A DNA stretch of 64,000 nt from the NCBI GenBank assembly GCA_029288365.1, contig JARIHI010000005.1:62001-126000 (forward strand). Direction: 5' to 3'. How positions within the stretch are numbered: the stretch's first letter is position 1; each line of letters opens with the position of its first letter. The notes under the pieces were generated by a model. That model was not told the DNA's origin, did not search any database, and saw only the letters and a list, made by a program, of their open reading frames with translations. The stretch is from Candidatus Saccharimonadota bacterium (GTDB taxonomy: Bacteria > Patescibacteriota > Saccharimonadia > Saccharimonadales > UBA4665). The position numbers and the translations under genes were made by a program. Shown here in pieces: positions 49,371 to 60,546 of this stretch.

Positions 49371-50410
49371 AGCTTTTCACTGCTAAGTCGTTTACTCAAA
49401 CTCCCAACTTTTTGAGACAAGTCTTTTCGGGACACCAATACGCCTTTCGGCGTATTCACCACGACGATATTATCAAGCCCTATTACAATGACCGGCTTAT
49501 CTTCTTCATTTTGGATAAAAGAATTTTCAACCCCTTCGACTTCTATAGCATCGCCGCTCAAATGATTTCCACATTCGTCACTATCAGTTACTTTATGCAG
49601 GTCTGCATAGGATCCTAAATCTATCCAGTCAAAGTTGGCTGGCACTACAAGCAAGCCATCCATCCGCTCAATCAAAGCATTGTCGATATTAGCAGGCTCT
49701 AAAGCGGTGTAGATTTTATCAAAAGTATCCTTATTTGCTGCGAGTAATTTTTGATAGTTACTGAGCAACGCGGGCGCATATTGACCCATGCTTGCCTCAA
49801 AAGCGTTGATAGAAGCAATAAAATAACCACAATTCCACAAATAATTACCGGTTTTTAGATAATCTTTGGCTGTTTGGTAGTCTGGCTTTTCCTGAAAAGA
49901 TTTCACGTTATATACAAATTTTTTTGCATCAAAAACGCTACCTTTTTGAATATACCCAAAGCCTGTCGCCGCATAATCCGGCTCTACGCCAATGAGAGCT
50001 ATTTTGTTTTCAGTTTTGGAAACTTCAGCAGCTATTTGAATACTATGGGAAAAACCCTCAATATCACGAACGTAGTGATCGGCCCAGAGTATAAAAACTG
50101 GCTCATCCTTAGGGTGTTTTTTACCCAAAGCCACAAGTGCGGCTATGGTACAGTTGGCTGTGCCTTTTCGCGTTGGCTCTACTAAAATATTTGCACCGTC
50201 AAGATTTGGCAATTGCTCGACAACGTGCTCTGCATGACTTTGTTCAGTCAGTACATATACAGTATCTGCAAAACTCTGTACTCTTTGATACGTTTTTTGC
50301 AGCAAAGACTCTGCTTCGCCATTAATCTTCAGTAGATGCTTGGGGTAACAAGGTGTTGATAATGGCCACAGTCTAGTGCCGGATCCACCCGCAATAATAA
50401 CGGCTATCAT
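49367..50410 (-). CDS. manC: Mannose-1-phosphate guanylyltransferase
   Basis: 347 residues. [21 protein letters not shown] (5-25) is the nucleotide-binding signature with PKH, then LQKTYQRV, NILVEPTRKGTANCTIAALV, VFILWADHYV and SFQEKPD. It makes GDP-mannose from mannose-1-phosphate and GTP. The C-terminal isomerase (cupin) domain of bifunctional ManC is absent. TACTAT (50417-50422) lies 6 bases before ATG with no RBS. GDP-mannose would serve the GT4 in the locus. Confidence 0.93.
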   Translation of the reverse strand: MIAVIIAGGSGTRLWPLSTPCYPKHLLKINGEAESLLQKTYQRVQSFADTVYVLTEQSHAEHVVEQLPNLDGANILVEPTRKGTANCTIAALVALGKKHPKDEPVFILWADHYVRDIEGFSHSIQIAAEVSKTENKIALIGVEPDYAATGFGYIQKGSVFDAKKFVYNVKSFQEKPDYQTAKDYLKTGNYLWNCGYFIASINAFEASMGQYAPALLSNYQKLLAANKDTFDKIYTALEPANIDNALIERMDGLLVVPANFDWIDLGSYADLHKVTDSDECGNHLSGDAIEVEGVENSFIQNEEDKPVIVIGLDNIVVVNTPKGVLVSRKDLSQKVGSLSKRLSSEKL

Positions 50411-50475
50411 GTATCAATAGTAACCCAAAGCCTGTAAACCCTACTTTTTTACTAATAGTTTTATAATATTTATAG

Positions 50476-51561
<1,086 letters not shown>

Positions 51562-51577
51562 TGTACAATTAGTACCA

Positions 51578-52153
51578 ATGTCATTTGACCCAAGCCACTA
51601 CAGTGAGTTGACTTCACGTAAAACTAGTATCCCAGGCCTCATAGAATTTAAGCTCCCCGTGCACGGAGATAACCGTGGCTGGTTTAAAGAAAATTACCAA
51701 CGCGAGAAATTAGTCACTCACGGTCTACCTGAAGATTTTCAGGTAGTACAAAACAATGTGTCATATAACGAAAAAGCTGGAGTTACTCGAGGTATCCATG
51801 CTGAGCCCTGGGAGAAATTTATCTCAGTTGTGTACGGAACTGCTTTCGCTGCTATTGTAGACTTTCGCCCTACCGGCAACTTCGGTGCTATCGAAGTATT
51901 TGAACTCAACCCTGGTACCGCCATTTTTGTACCGCGTGGTCTCGGTAATTCGTTTCAAACGCTTGAAGATAACACTGTGTATACGTACCTGGTGAATGAC
52001 CACTGGTCTCCAGAGGCAACATACACATTGGTAAATTTGGCCGACCCAGACCTAGCTATTGACTGGCCTATCCCGCTTGCACAAGCCGAAATTTCCGACA
52101 AGGACAAAAACCATCCGATGCTCAACGAACTTAGAAAGCAACTAGGGCTATAA
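51578..52153 (+). CDS. rmlC: dTDP-4-dehydrorhamnose 3,5-epimerase-like protein
   Basis: 191 residues, RmlC cupin. GDNRGWFKENYQREKL, GVTRGIHAEPWEKFISVVYG (with the catalytic-type His), FVPRGLGNSFQTLEDNTVYT and DPDLAIDWPIPL are the family signature. It epimerises at C3 and C5 of the dTDP-sugar. TACAAT lies 8 bases before ATG, so an internal promoter is possible in the 16-bp gap after rmlB. Confidence 0.92.
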   Translation: MSFDPSHYSELTSRKTSIPGLIEFKLPVHGDNRGWFKENYQREKLVTHGLPEDFQVVQNNVSYNEKAGVTRGIHAEPWEKFISVVYGTAFAAIVDFRPTGNFGAIEVFELNPGTAIFVPRGLGNSFQTLEDNTVYTYLVNDHWSPEATYTLVNLADPDLAIDWPIPLAQAEISDKDKNHPMLNELRKQLGL

Positions 52154-52158
52154 AGCAC

Positions 52159-53016
52159 ATGGATGATAGTACTTTCTTAATTGTCGGAGCCAATGGGCAA
52201 CTTGGACAAGCGCTCCAGGCAAAATATCCGCAAGCACAGACAATGAGTGCCACTGAGTTAGACATTACTGATTTCTCCGTCTTAGAAAGTTTTAACTGGC
52301 AACCCATAACAACCGTAGTAAATGCGGCTGGATTCACCAATGTAGATGGAGCTGAAACCGCTGAAGGCCGCCTTGCTGCCTGGGCTGTCAATGCCACCGG
52401 TGCTGCCAACCTTGCTAAAATTGCCGCCGCCCGCAACATCACTTTGGTACATATTTCTACTGATTATGTCTTTGATGGTACGCAAGATATGCATACCGAA
52501 AGCGAAGCCTTTTCGCCACTTTCTGTATATGGCGCCAGTAAAGCTGCTGGCGATATTGCTGTTGCTTTGCATACTAACCATTACATATTGCGTACGAGCT
52601 GGGTAATCGGCGAAGGTAAAAACTTTGTTCGTACTATGCTCGGGTTAGGTCAAAAAAGTATTAGCCCTACCGTCGTAGCCGATCAAGTTGGCCGTCTTAC
52701 TTTTACTAGTGAACTTGTGAAGGCCATTGATCACTTGCTGGTTACCAAAGCAGCTTTTGGTACATATAACGTTAGCAACGCTGGCGACCCAATAAGTTGG
52801 GCTGATATAACTCGAGTTATTTTTGAAGAAGCCGGTTTTATGCAACTTAGTGTTGCTGACACTACCACAGCTGAATATTTTGTTGGCAAAGAAGGAGTTG
52901 CACCGCGACCATTAAAAAGTACGCTTGATCTTAGCAAAATCCAGAATACAGGCTTTACATCTACCGATTGGCGTGTAGACTTAAAAACGTACGTTGCAAA
53001 GGAGTTAGCACAATGA
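52159..53016 (+). CDS. rmlD: dTDP-4-dehydrorhamnose reductase
   Basis: 285 residues, SDR-type reductase. [20 protein letters not shown] (5-24) is the NADPH site, [16 protein letters not shown] and [10 protein letters not shown] precede the YGASKAAGD active site. It makes dTDP-L-rhamnose. It starts five bases after rmlC and its TGA overlaps the rmlA start (ATGA), so it is tightly coupled. Confidence 0.95.
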   Translation: MDDSTFLIVGANGQLGQALQAKYPQAQTMSATELDITDFSVLESFNWQPITTVVNAAGFTNVDGAETAEGRLAAWAVNATGAANLAKIAAARNITLVHISTDYVFDGTQDMHTESEAFSPLSVYGASKAAGDIAVALHTNHYILRTSWVIGEGKNFVRTMLGLGQKSISPTVVADQVGRLTFTSELVKAIDHLLVTKAAFGTYNVSNAGDPISWADITRVIFEEAGFMQLSVADTTTAEYFVGKEGVAPRPLKSTLDLSKIQNTGFTSTDWRVDLKTYVAKELAQ

Positions 53017-53870
53017 AAGGGATTATTCTCGCTGGTGGATCTGGTACTCGATTGTACCCGATCACGAAAGGCATATCAAAGCAGCTGATACCAATCTATG
53101 ACAAGCCGATGATTTACTATCCTCTGAGCACACTGATGATGGCTGGCATCCGGGATATTTTGATTATCACGACACCTCACGATCAAGACCAATTCCAACG
53201 CTTGCTAGGGGATGGGTCTGACTGGGGTGTCAACTTGCAGTACGCCGCTCAACCCTCGCCTGACGGCTTGGCTCAAGCCTTTATTATTGGGGAGCAATTT
53301 ATTGGTAATGACAAAGTTGCCCTTATTCTGGGTGACAATGTTTTTTATGGCCACGCTTTTGGCGAAAGCCTCAAAGAGTCGACTGACCCGGATGGTGGCG
53401 TAGTATTTGCGTACCAAGTATCTGACCCAGAACGATATGGTGTCGTAGAATTTGATAAAGATCTTAACGCTGTTTCTATTGAAGAAAAACCTCACGAACC
53501 AAAATCGAGTTATGCGGTAGTCGGCCTTTACTTTTACGATAACGATGTCATAGAAATTGCCAAAAATGTCAAACCAAGCCATCGGGGGGAAATAGAAATT
53601 ACTTCAGTCAACGAAGAGTACTTGAAGCGCGGTAAACTAAAAGTTCAAATTATGGACCGCGGCTCTGCTTGGCTTGATACCGGAACATTTGGCTCTATGA
53701 ACGACGCTTCCGAATACATTCGAGTTATTGAAAAGCGTACTGGCCTAAAAATCGGCTGCCCAGAAGAAATCGCATACCGAGAAGGATTCATTAGCAAAGA
53801 ACAACTGCTCAAAATCGCTGAACCACTTGTTAAAAGCGGGTATGGCAAATATCTGACTAAGCTTAGTTGA
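53013..53870 (+). CDS. rmlA: Glucose-1-phosphate thymidylyltransferase
   Basis: 285 residues from ATG 53013. [20 protein letters not shown] (3-22), [20 protein letters not shown], the LGDNVFYGH metal motif and the [20 protein letters not shown] segment are RmlA hallmarks. It makes dTDP-glucose. RBS AAAGGAG lies inside the end of rmlD. Gene order B-C-D-A places the first enzyme last, a common variation. Confidence 0.96.
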   Translation: MKGIILAGGSGTRLYPITKGISKQLIPIYDKPMIYYPLSTLMMAGIRDILIITTPHDQDQFQRLLGDGSDWGVNLQYAAQPSPDGLAQAFIIGEQFIGNDKVALILGDNVFYGHAFGESLKESTDPDGGVVFAYQVSDPERYGVVEFDKDLNAVSIEEKPHEPKSSYAVVGLYFYDNDVIEIAKNVKPSHRGEIEITSVNEEYLKRGKLKVQIMDRGSAWLDTGTFGSMNDASEYIRVIEKRTGLKIGCPEEIAYREGFISKEQLLKIAEPLVKSGYGKYLTKLS

Positions 53871-53876
53871 GGCACT

Positions 53877-55019
53877 CTATGCACCGTTTTGCCTAGCTGC
53901 CTCTACCGCAATTTCAGCAGCTAGTTGTTCAGCACTCTTCCACTGCGTTCCAAAATAACCTTTCTCAACTCTTTCACGCAATACTTTGAGATCTCGGGTA
54001 TCTTTTATCCAATTAAAACCTTTTATGAGTGAGCCTTGTTCACGCGTGCACGAGCTTTTATAGGTCTCCTCGTTCAACCCAGGGTTACTTTCCACTACAG
54101 TTATATTTACTTTGTCAGGCATAATATGATCAGCTATCCACGTTGTTCGTGGCAAGTGGTCGCTACCAGCAACAATGACTACATTTGCAACAGGCCTACC
54201 TTCTTTTTCTTCAATAAGCCGTATAGCTGCCATTGTATACAACAGGCTAGAAATGGTGTCGAATGAGCCATTTTCTTCGTATAGAGAACTAGGGTCTACC
54301 CCTAGTTCAAGCACTCTTTCCCGCATAAGCTGTGATGTGCTAAGTTTGGGGTATTGCCTAAGCTCAGCAATTAAAGCGTGTACAGCCTGCTCGGTAACTG
54401 GAAGCTCCTGGCCAATCTCTATGCCTAAAATTGACTTCAAGGCGTCATAATAAATCTGGGTGTCCCTATCAGGTTTATCGTGGCGTAAACGACCTAACGC
54501 TTCCGGTGTAAGTTGCTTTTTCAGCAAAGTTTCGAGCATCCTTTCGGGTAAGTGAATAACCGTGTCCATATCCACTCCTAGCATTTCACCTACAACAGGC
54601 AAAGCGAGCATCGTCCGAACACTCCGATTGTGCATACGGCCTGTTACAATCATTCGTACATTTTCGTTGCCATTAGCTTTTGCAAGATTATACAAATCTA
54701 CGGCTCTACCAGTGTTAGCTCGACTAGATGCTGTTAATACCGTGTTCCGACTAGGCTGTGTATCATCGTATTCTGTGTTGGGATCTTCATCACGCGAGAG
54801 GCAAATAATTACATCTGCTTGCCGTACAGTTTGACCAATGGCCGCTTCGTCTAAGTAGCGTAAATGACTGATTTCTCCTACTCTCTGCTCATGAGTTAAC
54901 GGCAGATAGCTGATTGCATGATTAGGGACCAGCCTATCCTCCAGTGTAGCCATAAGCGTCACATATTCTGGTGTAGCCAGATTATATTCAGGATTTGCAT
55001 GAGCTTCTTCGTATGCCAT
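53877..55019 (-). CDS. DUF218/YdcF-like protein, 380 residues
   Basis: A soluble protein with DUF218-like marks: DVIICLSRDEDP, RMIVTGRMHNRSVRTML, and VVIVAGSDHLPRTTWIADHI with VVESNPGLNEETYKSS. The ElyC/YdcF/SanA family acts in envelope and polyprenyl-phosphate metabolism, but its reaction is not settled. It is longer than usual and has no signal anchor. TATAAT (55047-55052) lies 27 bases upstream of ATG without a clear RBS. The place inside a polysaccharide locus agrees with an envelope role. Confidence 0.7.
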   Translation of the reverse strand: MAYEEAHANPEYNLATPEYVTLMATLEDRLVPNHAISYLPLTHEQRVGEISHLRYLDEAAIGQTVRQADVIICLSRDEDPNTEYDDTQPSRNTVLTASSRANTGRAVDLYNLAKANGNENVRMIVTGRMHNRSVRTMLALPVVGEMLGVDMDTVIHLPERMLETLLKKQLTPEALGRLRHDKPDRDTQIYYDALKSILGIEIGQELPVTEQAVHALIAELRQYPKLSTSQLMRERVLELGVDPSSLYEENGSFDTISSLLYTMAAIRLIEEKEGRPVANVVIVAGSDHLPRTTWIADHIMPDKVNITVVESNPGLNEETYKSSCTREQGSLIKGFNWIKDTRDLKVLRERVEKGYFGTQWKSAEQLAAEIAVEAARQNGA

Positions 55020-55185
55020 TTTTGTTTTACTTTATTTATATGATTCATTATAGCATTTTTAGAAATATAGGTCAATTTTATTATATAAATTAATTTATCC
55101 ATTCGGGAGTGTATATTCCAGCTTTGTTAAATTATTGAGTTACAGAAGTATTTGACAAACTTACTGGTATAATAGGCCTATACAT

Positions 55186-56469
55186 ATGGGAAAAGTAGAA
55201 AAGTTTGCAGTTATTGGGCTTGGCTATGTTGGCCTACCCCTTGCCCTTCAAGGCGAGCAAAAGGACTTTAGTGTAATCGGCGTTGATTTGAACGAAGCTA
55301 GGATTACACAACTGCAAAATGGTATATCGCCAATTGACGAAGAACATCTAAACAAACTGGTCTCTGAATCAAGTATACAGTTCACGACTAGCTTCCAAGA
55401 TATAGAAGATGCAGACGCTGTCATTATCTGCGTACCAACTCCTGTACACGAAAATAAAGAACCCGACCTTGAGCCGCTTATACATGCAGTGAAATCTACC
55501 CTCAGCCATATGCGAGAAGGTGTATTACTTGTCATAGAATCTACTATTAATCCCGGCGTATGCGACGAGGTCATCGTACCGCTTATAGAAAAAAATTCTG
55601 ATTTTATCGTTGGCAAAACCTTACATTTGGCCCACTGCCCGGAACGTATTAATCCTGGCGATCCGAAATGGCATGTTGGTAACATTAACCGTGTGTTGGG
55701 CGCAGATACCAAGCAAGGTCTTGAATTAGCACTCAATCTCTACACTAGGCTAATTGACGCCAAAATTAAACCTATGGCTAGCCTCAAAGAGGCTGAAGCA
55801 GTAAAAATAGTCGAAAACTCTTTTAGGGACATTAACATCGCGTTTGTGAACGAATTGGCCATGTCGTTTAATATCTTAGGCATTAGCGTCAACAATGTCA
55901 TTGAAGGTGCAGCAACCAAGCCGTTCGCCTTCATCCCCCACTATCCTGGTATGGGCGTAGGTGGTCATTGTATCCCGGTTGACCCATATTACCTTATCCA
56001 ACACGCACGCCACAAAGGCTTTGAACATAAATTCCTGTCACTTGCCCGTTCCATTAATGAATCTATGCCTGTGTACTCAGTGAGTCTTTTGGAAAAGGCA
56101 TTTACCGAAAAAACTGGTCAAACTTTAGCGGATGCCACAGTGGCTGTGTTAGGCTTGTCTTATAAGGCCAATGTCGGTGATGATCGTGAAAGCCCTGCGT
56201 ATCCAGCCATACAAGAGCTAGAGCGCCGAGGCGCTACTGTTGTAAGCTACGATCCCTTTATACCTGAAAAATCAAATTGTAAAACTTTGGTAGAAGCCGT
56301 GCAGCAAGCAGATGCGATTTTATTGGCTACAGCTCACGAAAGCTTTTTGTCTATAGATCCCAAAAACCTGAGTAATATCAAAATATTTCTTGACGGACGT
56401 AATGCTCTACAAGCCAAAAAAGCAGCATTTGAATCAGCCGGTATTGAATATCTCGGAATCGGCTTGTAG
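55186..56469 (+). CDS. Nucleotide-sugar dehydrogenase, UDP-ManNAc/UDP-glucose 6-dehydrogenase type
   Basis: 427 residues. VIGLGYVGLPLALQGE (8-23) binds NAD, VIICVPTPVHENKEPDL, the ESTINPGVCDEV region, VKIVENSFRDINIAFVNELA, and the catalytic Cys in GVGGHCIPVDPYYLIQHA identify the family. The C-terminal part has VLGLSYKANVGDDRESPA. Its motif set is closest to WecC (UDP-ManNAc to UDP-ManNAcA), which fits the WecB-like epimerase at 60536. TATAAT lies 12 bases before ATG. Confidence 0.9.
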   Translation: MGKVEKFAVIGLGYVGLPLALQGEQKDFSVIGVDLNEARITQLQNGISPIDEEHLNKLVSESSIQFTTSFQDIEDADAVIICVPTPVHENKEPDLEPLIHAVKSTLSHMREGVLLVIESTINPGVCDEVIVPLIEKNSDFIVGKTLHLAHCPERINPGDPKWHVGNINRVLGADTKQGLELALNLYTRLIDAKIKPMASLKEAEAVKIVENSFRDINIAFVNELAMSFNILGISVNNVIEGAATKPFAFIPHYPGMGVGGHCIPVDPYYLIQHARHKGFEHKFLSLARSINESMPVYSVSLLEKAFTEKTGQTLADATVAVLGLSYKANVGDDRESPAYPAIQELERRGATVVSYDPFIPEKSNCKTLVEAVQQADAILLATAHESFLSIDPKNLSNIKIFLDGRNALQAKKAAFESAGIEYLGIGL

Positions 56470-56474
56470 CACTG

Positions 56475-57440
56475 CTACTTTTTTAAGGCGTTACGACGTA
56501 AGTGTTCGTAAATCTTTTCCTGGTTGTTCAGCACGCGGGCCAACATATCAGCCATAAGCCCTAAGCCCCATAAAAACAGAGCTAGCGAAACCAAATAAAC
56601 ACCAGTAAATCCTACTGCTTTATAGGGGCTAAACTGGCTTGTTACCAAATAGTGGCCGATGAAAAAACCAAGACATATGGCGCCCAGCACAAACGGAACC
56701 AATCCTAAAGTTATAAAAAACCGAAGCGGTGCAAAATCTCGAAAAGCCCGTAAAATGTTAACAGCGCTTGTAAGCATATATTTTGGCACGCTTGTTACTA
56801 CCCTGGATTTGCGATCTGGATAATATTTTACCGTTGTAGGCACAGTAACGATACGCATGTGTTTTGCTGCAAGCACTTGAAACGATTCTTGTGTATAGGT
56901 GTGTTTGGTATTGATATTAAGCGCTATCAACGCCTTTTGGTTATAAGCTCGGAAACCACAGGTAACATCATTAAATGTTCTTTTGCTTAAATTACTGACA
57001 ATCTTTGCCCCCAATTTATTACCGTAGTACTTTGCAGGAGGCATGTTTTCTGGTCGGCGTACTTTACCGGTTTTAGGATCGCTAAACCTATCAGAAGCAA
57101 CAAAATCAGCCTTACCCTCTACAATCGGAGCTACTAAAAAGGGGATTTCTTCAGGTAAAAACTGTAAATCACCATCAATGTTTACTAAGATATCAGTACC
57201 CTGTTCGAGCGCATAATCAACCATTTCTCGAAATCGATACGCTAAACCCCTGCTATGATCATCGCCAAGCACTGTGGCACCAGCCTGCTTAGCAATAGCA
57301 GCAGTATCATCAGTGCTACCGTCGTTCATAACCACTACATCTACTTTGGTAATGCCTTTTATTTTTTTTGGAATGCGGTCAATAAGTTCTGTGATGGTTG
57401 CCGCTTCGTTTTTACATATTGATACAACGGTAAGTTTCAT
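56475..57440 (-). CDS. Membrane-bound GT2 glycosyltransferase (DPM/GtrB-like)
   Basis: 321 residues from ATG 57440 (GGAG, 3 bases before). GT-A domain: VVSICKNEAATITELIDRIP, VVMNDGSTDDTAAIAKQ, NIDGDLQFLPEEIP (a DXD-type site), and VTCGFRAYNQKALIALN. Two C-terminal membrane helices (about 235-290) resemble GtrB or polyprenyl-phosphate-mannose/glucose synthases. It would load a sugar on the lipid carrier; GtrA in the locus is a possible partner. An in-frame TTG upstream is rejected because it overlaps the RBS. Confidence 0.9.
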   Translation of the reverse strand: MKLTVVSICKNEAATITELIDRIPKKIKGITKVDVVVMNDGSTDDTAAIAKQAGATVLGDDHSRGLAYRFREMVDYALEQGTDILVNIDGDLQFLPEEIPFLVAPIVEGKADFVASDRFSDPKTGKVRRPENMPPAKYYGNKLGAKIVSNLSKRTFNDVTCGFRAYNQKALIALNINTKHTYTQESFQVLAAKHMRIVTVPTTVKYYPDRKSRVVTSVPKYMLTSAVNILRAFRDFAPLRFFITLGLVPFVLGAICLGFFIGHYLVTSQFSPYKAVGFTGVYLVSLALFLWGLGLMADMLARVLNNQEKIYEHLRRNALKK

Positions 57441-57602
57441 ATTCTCCAAACTTCTTTTCTAAAATCTTTCTCTATCATACCACTTTACAAAGGTATCGCC
57501 ATGCTTGTTTAAAGCTAGGTTCTCGTGTAAACTTTGGGAAGAATCTTATGCTAATTCTGGGTATGACTGCTAGCAAAAAGGGGTATAAAAAGTAAGGGTT
57601 GT

Positions 57603-58496
57603 ATGAATAGTGTAGCGAGCCAAAACAAATCTGTTATAACTTCAAATAAACAACAAAAAACTAAGTCGCCTGGTACTACTTTTAAAAATCTTAGGCAAAT
57701 TCACCCGGTAAAAAGAAATGTTTGCTGGTGGCAAGGCAAACATTCAGCTTCACATAAACTTAGTTATTATCCTGCCTTTTTATCTTCGTACTTAAAATTT
57801 GCTTATAGCCAAAAAAAGGAAATCCACTACCTTGGGTCTAAGTTGACATACGATAATATCGTAGCTCCACTTACGCTTATGTACTATCCACACGAAGTAA
57901 GCGAAAAAATCCTTTCTAATATTACTACTCCTATTAAGAGCTTGTTAGATATTGGTGGTAATATTGGTCAGTTCTCTATTACTTTTAACCACTTGTCTCC
58001 TCACACATCTATTGATATTTTTGAGCCTAATCCCGTTAGTTTTAAAATGCTAAAAACTAATATAGCCGATAAAAAGAAAATAAAGATATACAACTACGGC
58101 ATTGGGCCTCACAAAAAACAAACCCTGCATTTTTCGCCCAACCAAACTAGTATTGCCTCGATCCTTGCCAATAATTCACATACCACTACTACAAAGAATC
58201 TCAGCAAGGTAGCTATACAAACAGTCAATAACATTCATAATTACACAAAAAGACACACTTATGATTTGATAAAAATTGATGTCGAAGGCTACGAGTATAA
58301 CGTTATAAAAAACCTGAAAGGTATACGAACAAGGTACCTGTTTTTAGAAATGTCGGGCTATAACCGAGATAGCGATATGTCGAGCTCAAAAGTACTACAC
58401 GCAATACAATCTGTATTTGGGCCATTCAATGTGATTAATATTTCCAGCGCCAACGTACAAAGTGAAAATTTTGACGTACTCTTGAAGTTTGATTAG
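57603..58496 (+). CDS. FkbM-family SAM-dependent methyltransferase
   Basis: 297 residues. The SAM-binding SLLDIGGNIGQFSITFN (about 115-131), DIFEPNPVSFKMLKTNI, and the DLIKIDVEGYEYNVIKNL motif are FkbM features. In glycan loci such enzymes O-methylate sugars. A low-complexity Lys/Thr/Asn-rich N-terminus (1-40) precedes the domain. RBS AAGGG lies near ATG 57603. It is the only plus-strand gene between minus-strand glycosyltransferases and reads AT-richer than its neighbours by eye, which may point to transfer. Confidence 0.88.
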   Translation: MNSVASQNKSVITSNKQQKTKSPGTTFKNLRQIHPVKRNVCWWQGKHSASHKLSYYPAFLSSYLKFAYSQKKEIHYLGSKLTYDNIVAPLTLMYYPHEVSEKILSNITTPIKSLLDIGGNIGQFSITFNHLSPHTSIDIFEPNPVSFKMLKTNIADKKKIKIYNYGIGPHKKQTLHFSPNQTSIASILANNSHTTTTKNLSKVAIQTVNNIHNYTKRHTYDLIKIDVEGYEYNVIKNLKGIRTRYLFLEMSGYNRDSDMSSSKVLHAIQSVFGPFNVINISSANVQSENFDVLLKFD

Positions 58497-58504
58497 CCCT
58501 AACT

Positions 58505-59485
58505 TTACGGAAATACTCGTTTATTATTCGTAGTCCGGTTAATATTTAGTTGTCTATAAAAGCTTTTGCCATAGACTACCCACAAGAAGAAAAGTACAAA
58601 AAACAAAACCGCCCTATCTACTAACGCTGCTGACAAAATTTGAGCTGTAGTAAGGCCAATGATACTCGAAAAAGCTATGTATACAGCTTCTTTGATACCA
58701 AGGTTACCTGGGGTAATATTTATAAATACACTGAGTGAGCCGAGGACACTAAATAAAATAAGTCCTTCTATCGAAAGTGTAACGTTAATCGCTCGCATAA
58801 TAAAATAGGTGTCCGCTATCATAAGACTGGTGTTTATTATAGTTAATACAAACAAATACACTGTCACCCTTTTGTTAGATAATATGAGATGCCAGCCTTT
58901 AGTGACCTGAAGTAATACTGCGTAAGATTTGCGAATAAATTTGTTTTTGTAACGATTTGTACGGTCTTTTTTTACTCGGATAAATAACATAGCGAATGAC
59001 ACCAAAAACAGTCCCAAAAATACACTCAACAGCAGTTTGGAGCCTGGCGAATTTTGTGCATGTAGGGCATACAATGCTACCAAACCCAAAGCAGCATTAA
59101 GCACAAAAACCAGTACGTAATTACAGAATACTATTGAGACATAATCACCATAGGCTAAGCTATGCCTCTTTTTTAGATATACTGCACGAAACCCCAAACC
59201 ACTGCCAGCTGGCGCAAAAAAGTTGCCCGCCGAAGATATGAGTGATATCCTTACGCCTTCGTGAATAGTAATCATTTTATGAAATAGACTTAGTATGGAT
59301 TTAAGAAATAGCCCATTCGTTACACTCACTGCCAAGTTCACCCCCACAAGCAATAACAAGAATATGGGATTAATGTGTAGCAATGGCTTAAAGTCTTCTA
59401 TGTTAAAGAAGAAATACAGACTAAAGAGTACAATCACACTAACTGTGATGATTCTGCTGACCGTCTTTTTATTTACGCGTATCAC
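58505..59485 (-). CDS. Lysylphosphatidylglycerol synthase TM region / UPF0104-type membrane protein
   Basis: 326 residues with about eight membrane helices and the UPF0104/AglD-type conserved run APAGSGLGFRAVYLKKRHSL and TPGNLGIKEAVYIAFSSIIG. This group includes flippase-like proteins in archaeal and bacterial glycan pathways, so a lipid-linked sugar role is plausible. The start is GTG 59485, with TATACT (59494-59499) eight bases upstream and TTGCTA (59516-59521) 16 bp further, a leaderless arrangement. Confidence 0.85.
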   Translation of the reverse strand: MIRVNKKTVSRIITVSVIVLFSLYFFFNIEDFKPLLHINPIFLLLLVGVNLAVSVTNGLFLKSILSLFHKMITIHEGVRISLISSAGNFFAPAGSGLGFRAVYLKKRHSLAYGDYVSIVFCNYVLVFVLNAALGLVALYALHAQNSPGSKLLLSVFLGLFLVSFAMLFIRVKKDRTNRYKNKFIRKSYAVLLQVTKGWHLILSNKRVTVYLFVLTIINTSLMIADTYFIMRAINVTLSIEGLILFSVLGSLSVFINITPGNLGIKEAVYIAFSSIIGLTTAQILSAALVDRAVLFFVLFFLWVVYGKSFYRQLNINRTTNNKRVFP

Positions 59486-59493
59486 TTGGAATT

Positions 59494-59521
59494 AGTATAG
59501 AGGTTATATAGCGACTAGCAA
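59494..59521 (-). promoter_or_regulatory. Leaderless promoter of the UPF0104-type gene
   Basis: On the minus strand TTGCTA (59516-59521), 16 bp, TATACT (59494-59499), 8 bases before GTG 59485. Confidence 0.65.
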
Positions 59522-59532
59522 AGGCTTCTTGC

Positions 59533-60546
59533 TTATGTATTTCGGTAGGCAACCTTTTGGGCGCAGCCTTTTATAACACCTGTGCCAAATGTTAGCACCA
59601 CTAATGGTATCAGTATAAGGTCAAGGACGAAATCTTTTATAGTTTCGGCTACATACAAACTTAACAGTACTATTACCAAAATAATCCCCCCTGCAAAGTA
59701 AAGCCCGCTCTGTGGGTAGGACACCGCACACACCACCAAAAGCAATAGCACTACTACCAACCCAACACTATGCCTAAAGAATCGGGTGCCTGGCTTCAGG
59801 TAATAATCTACAAATAATGGACCTCTACGATACAGATGTCTTAACTCATTCGCAAACCCTGAACGTGGGTGATAATAAATCTTAGTATCACTACGCCGAT
59901 AGATTGAGCCTGCTATATCTAAAATGATACGCAAAAGCTTAGTGTCGTCACTACTTCGCTTGATCCCTTCGGCACTGTATTGCTTTTGCATGATGGCACA
60001 GGCATGCATAAACACAGTCTTCGTAACCCATAAGCTGGTAGTGCCTTTTGGGCTAGTTTCAAAATTTTCTTCTGTAATGTAGTAGCTCTCGAAGTCACTG
60101 CCCCATTTTTTGCTGCCATAAATCTTTTTTCTGAACAAGTAGAGCAGACGGCTCAGCGAGTTCGGATGATAGGCCTCAAGTACATTTGGTATCATGATGT
60201 TCTTTTCTGTTGCCACCTTTTTAAGAAAATCTTGCTCCAATGTTATGCGATCATCAACAAATAGTAAGTTCTCATACTGGGCAAGCTCGGCGCACTTTTG
60301 GCGAGCTACAAAACGTCCTTGATTTTTCTTGAATTGATGAACACGTAACGGTGCATCTGTGGCTTTATGTACTTCTTTTTGGCTATCAACGATCTGCCTC
60401 AAACGCTGGTTTGGTCCATCAATTACCACTACAATTTCTATGTTTTTTTTATTTTTAGCCTGATCTACTATACTTTCCAGACACTTTTGGAAATATTCTT
60501 CGCCTGTATATGCAGGTATAACGACGGATATACCACTACTTGCCAT
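59533..60546 (-). CDS. GT2 family glycosyltransferase with membrane tail
   Basis: 337 residues. GISVVIPAYTGEEYFQKCLE (5-24), IEIVVVIDGPNQRLRQIV, and LLFVDDRITLEQDFLKKV (DD acceptor of metal) form a GT-A core; the C-terminal part has three hydrophobic helices (about 255-335). It overlaps the WecB-like epimerase gene by 11 bases and is translationally coupled to it. The sugar is unknown; UDP-ManNAc or ManNAcA is plausible from the neighbour. Confidence 0.88.
   Translation of the reverse strand: MASSGISVVIPAYTGEEYFQKCLESIVDQAKNKKNIEIVVVIDGPNQRLRQIVDSQKEVHKATDAPLRVHQFKKNQGRFVARQKCAELAQYENLLFVDDRITLEQDFLKKVATEKNIMIPNVLEAYHPNSLSRLLYLFRKKIYGSKKWGSDFESYYITEENFETSPKGTTSLWVTKTVFMHACAIMQKQYSAEGIKRSSDDTKLLRIILDIAGSIYRRSDTKIYYHPRSGFANELRHLYRRGPLFVDYYLKPGTRFFRHSVGLVVVLLLLVVCAVSYPQSGLYFAGGIILVIVLLSLYVAETIKDFVLDLILIPLVVLTFGTGVIKGCAQKVAYRNT

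Noticed and set aside
57541-57595. 15-codon ORF before the FkbM gene as a leader peptide
   Set aside because: GGGAAG lies before its ATG, but there is no run of regulatory codons and no attenuator or terminator pair.
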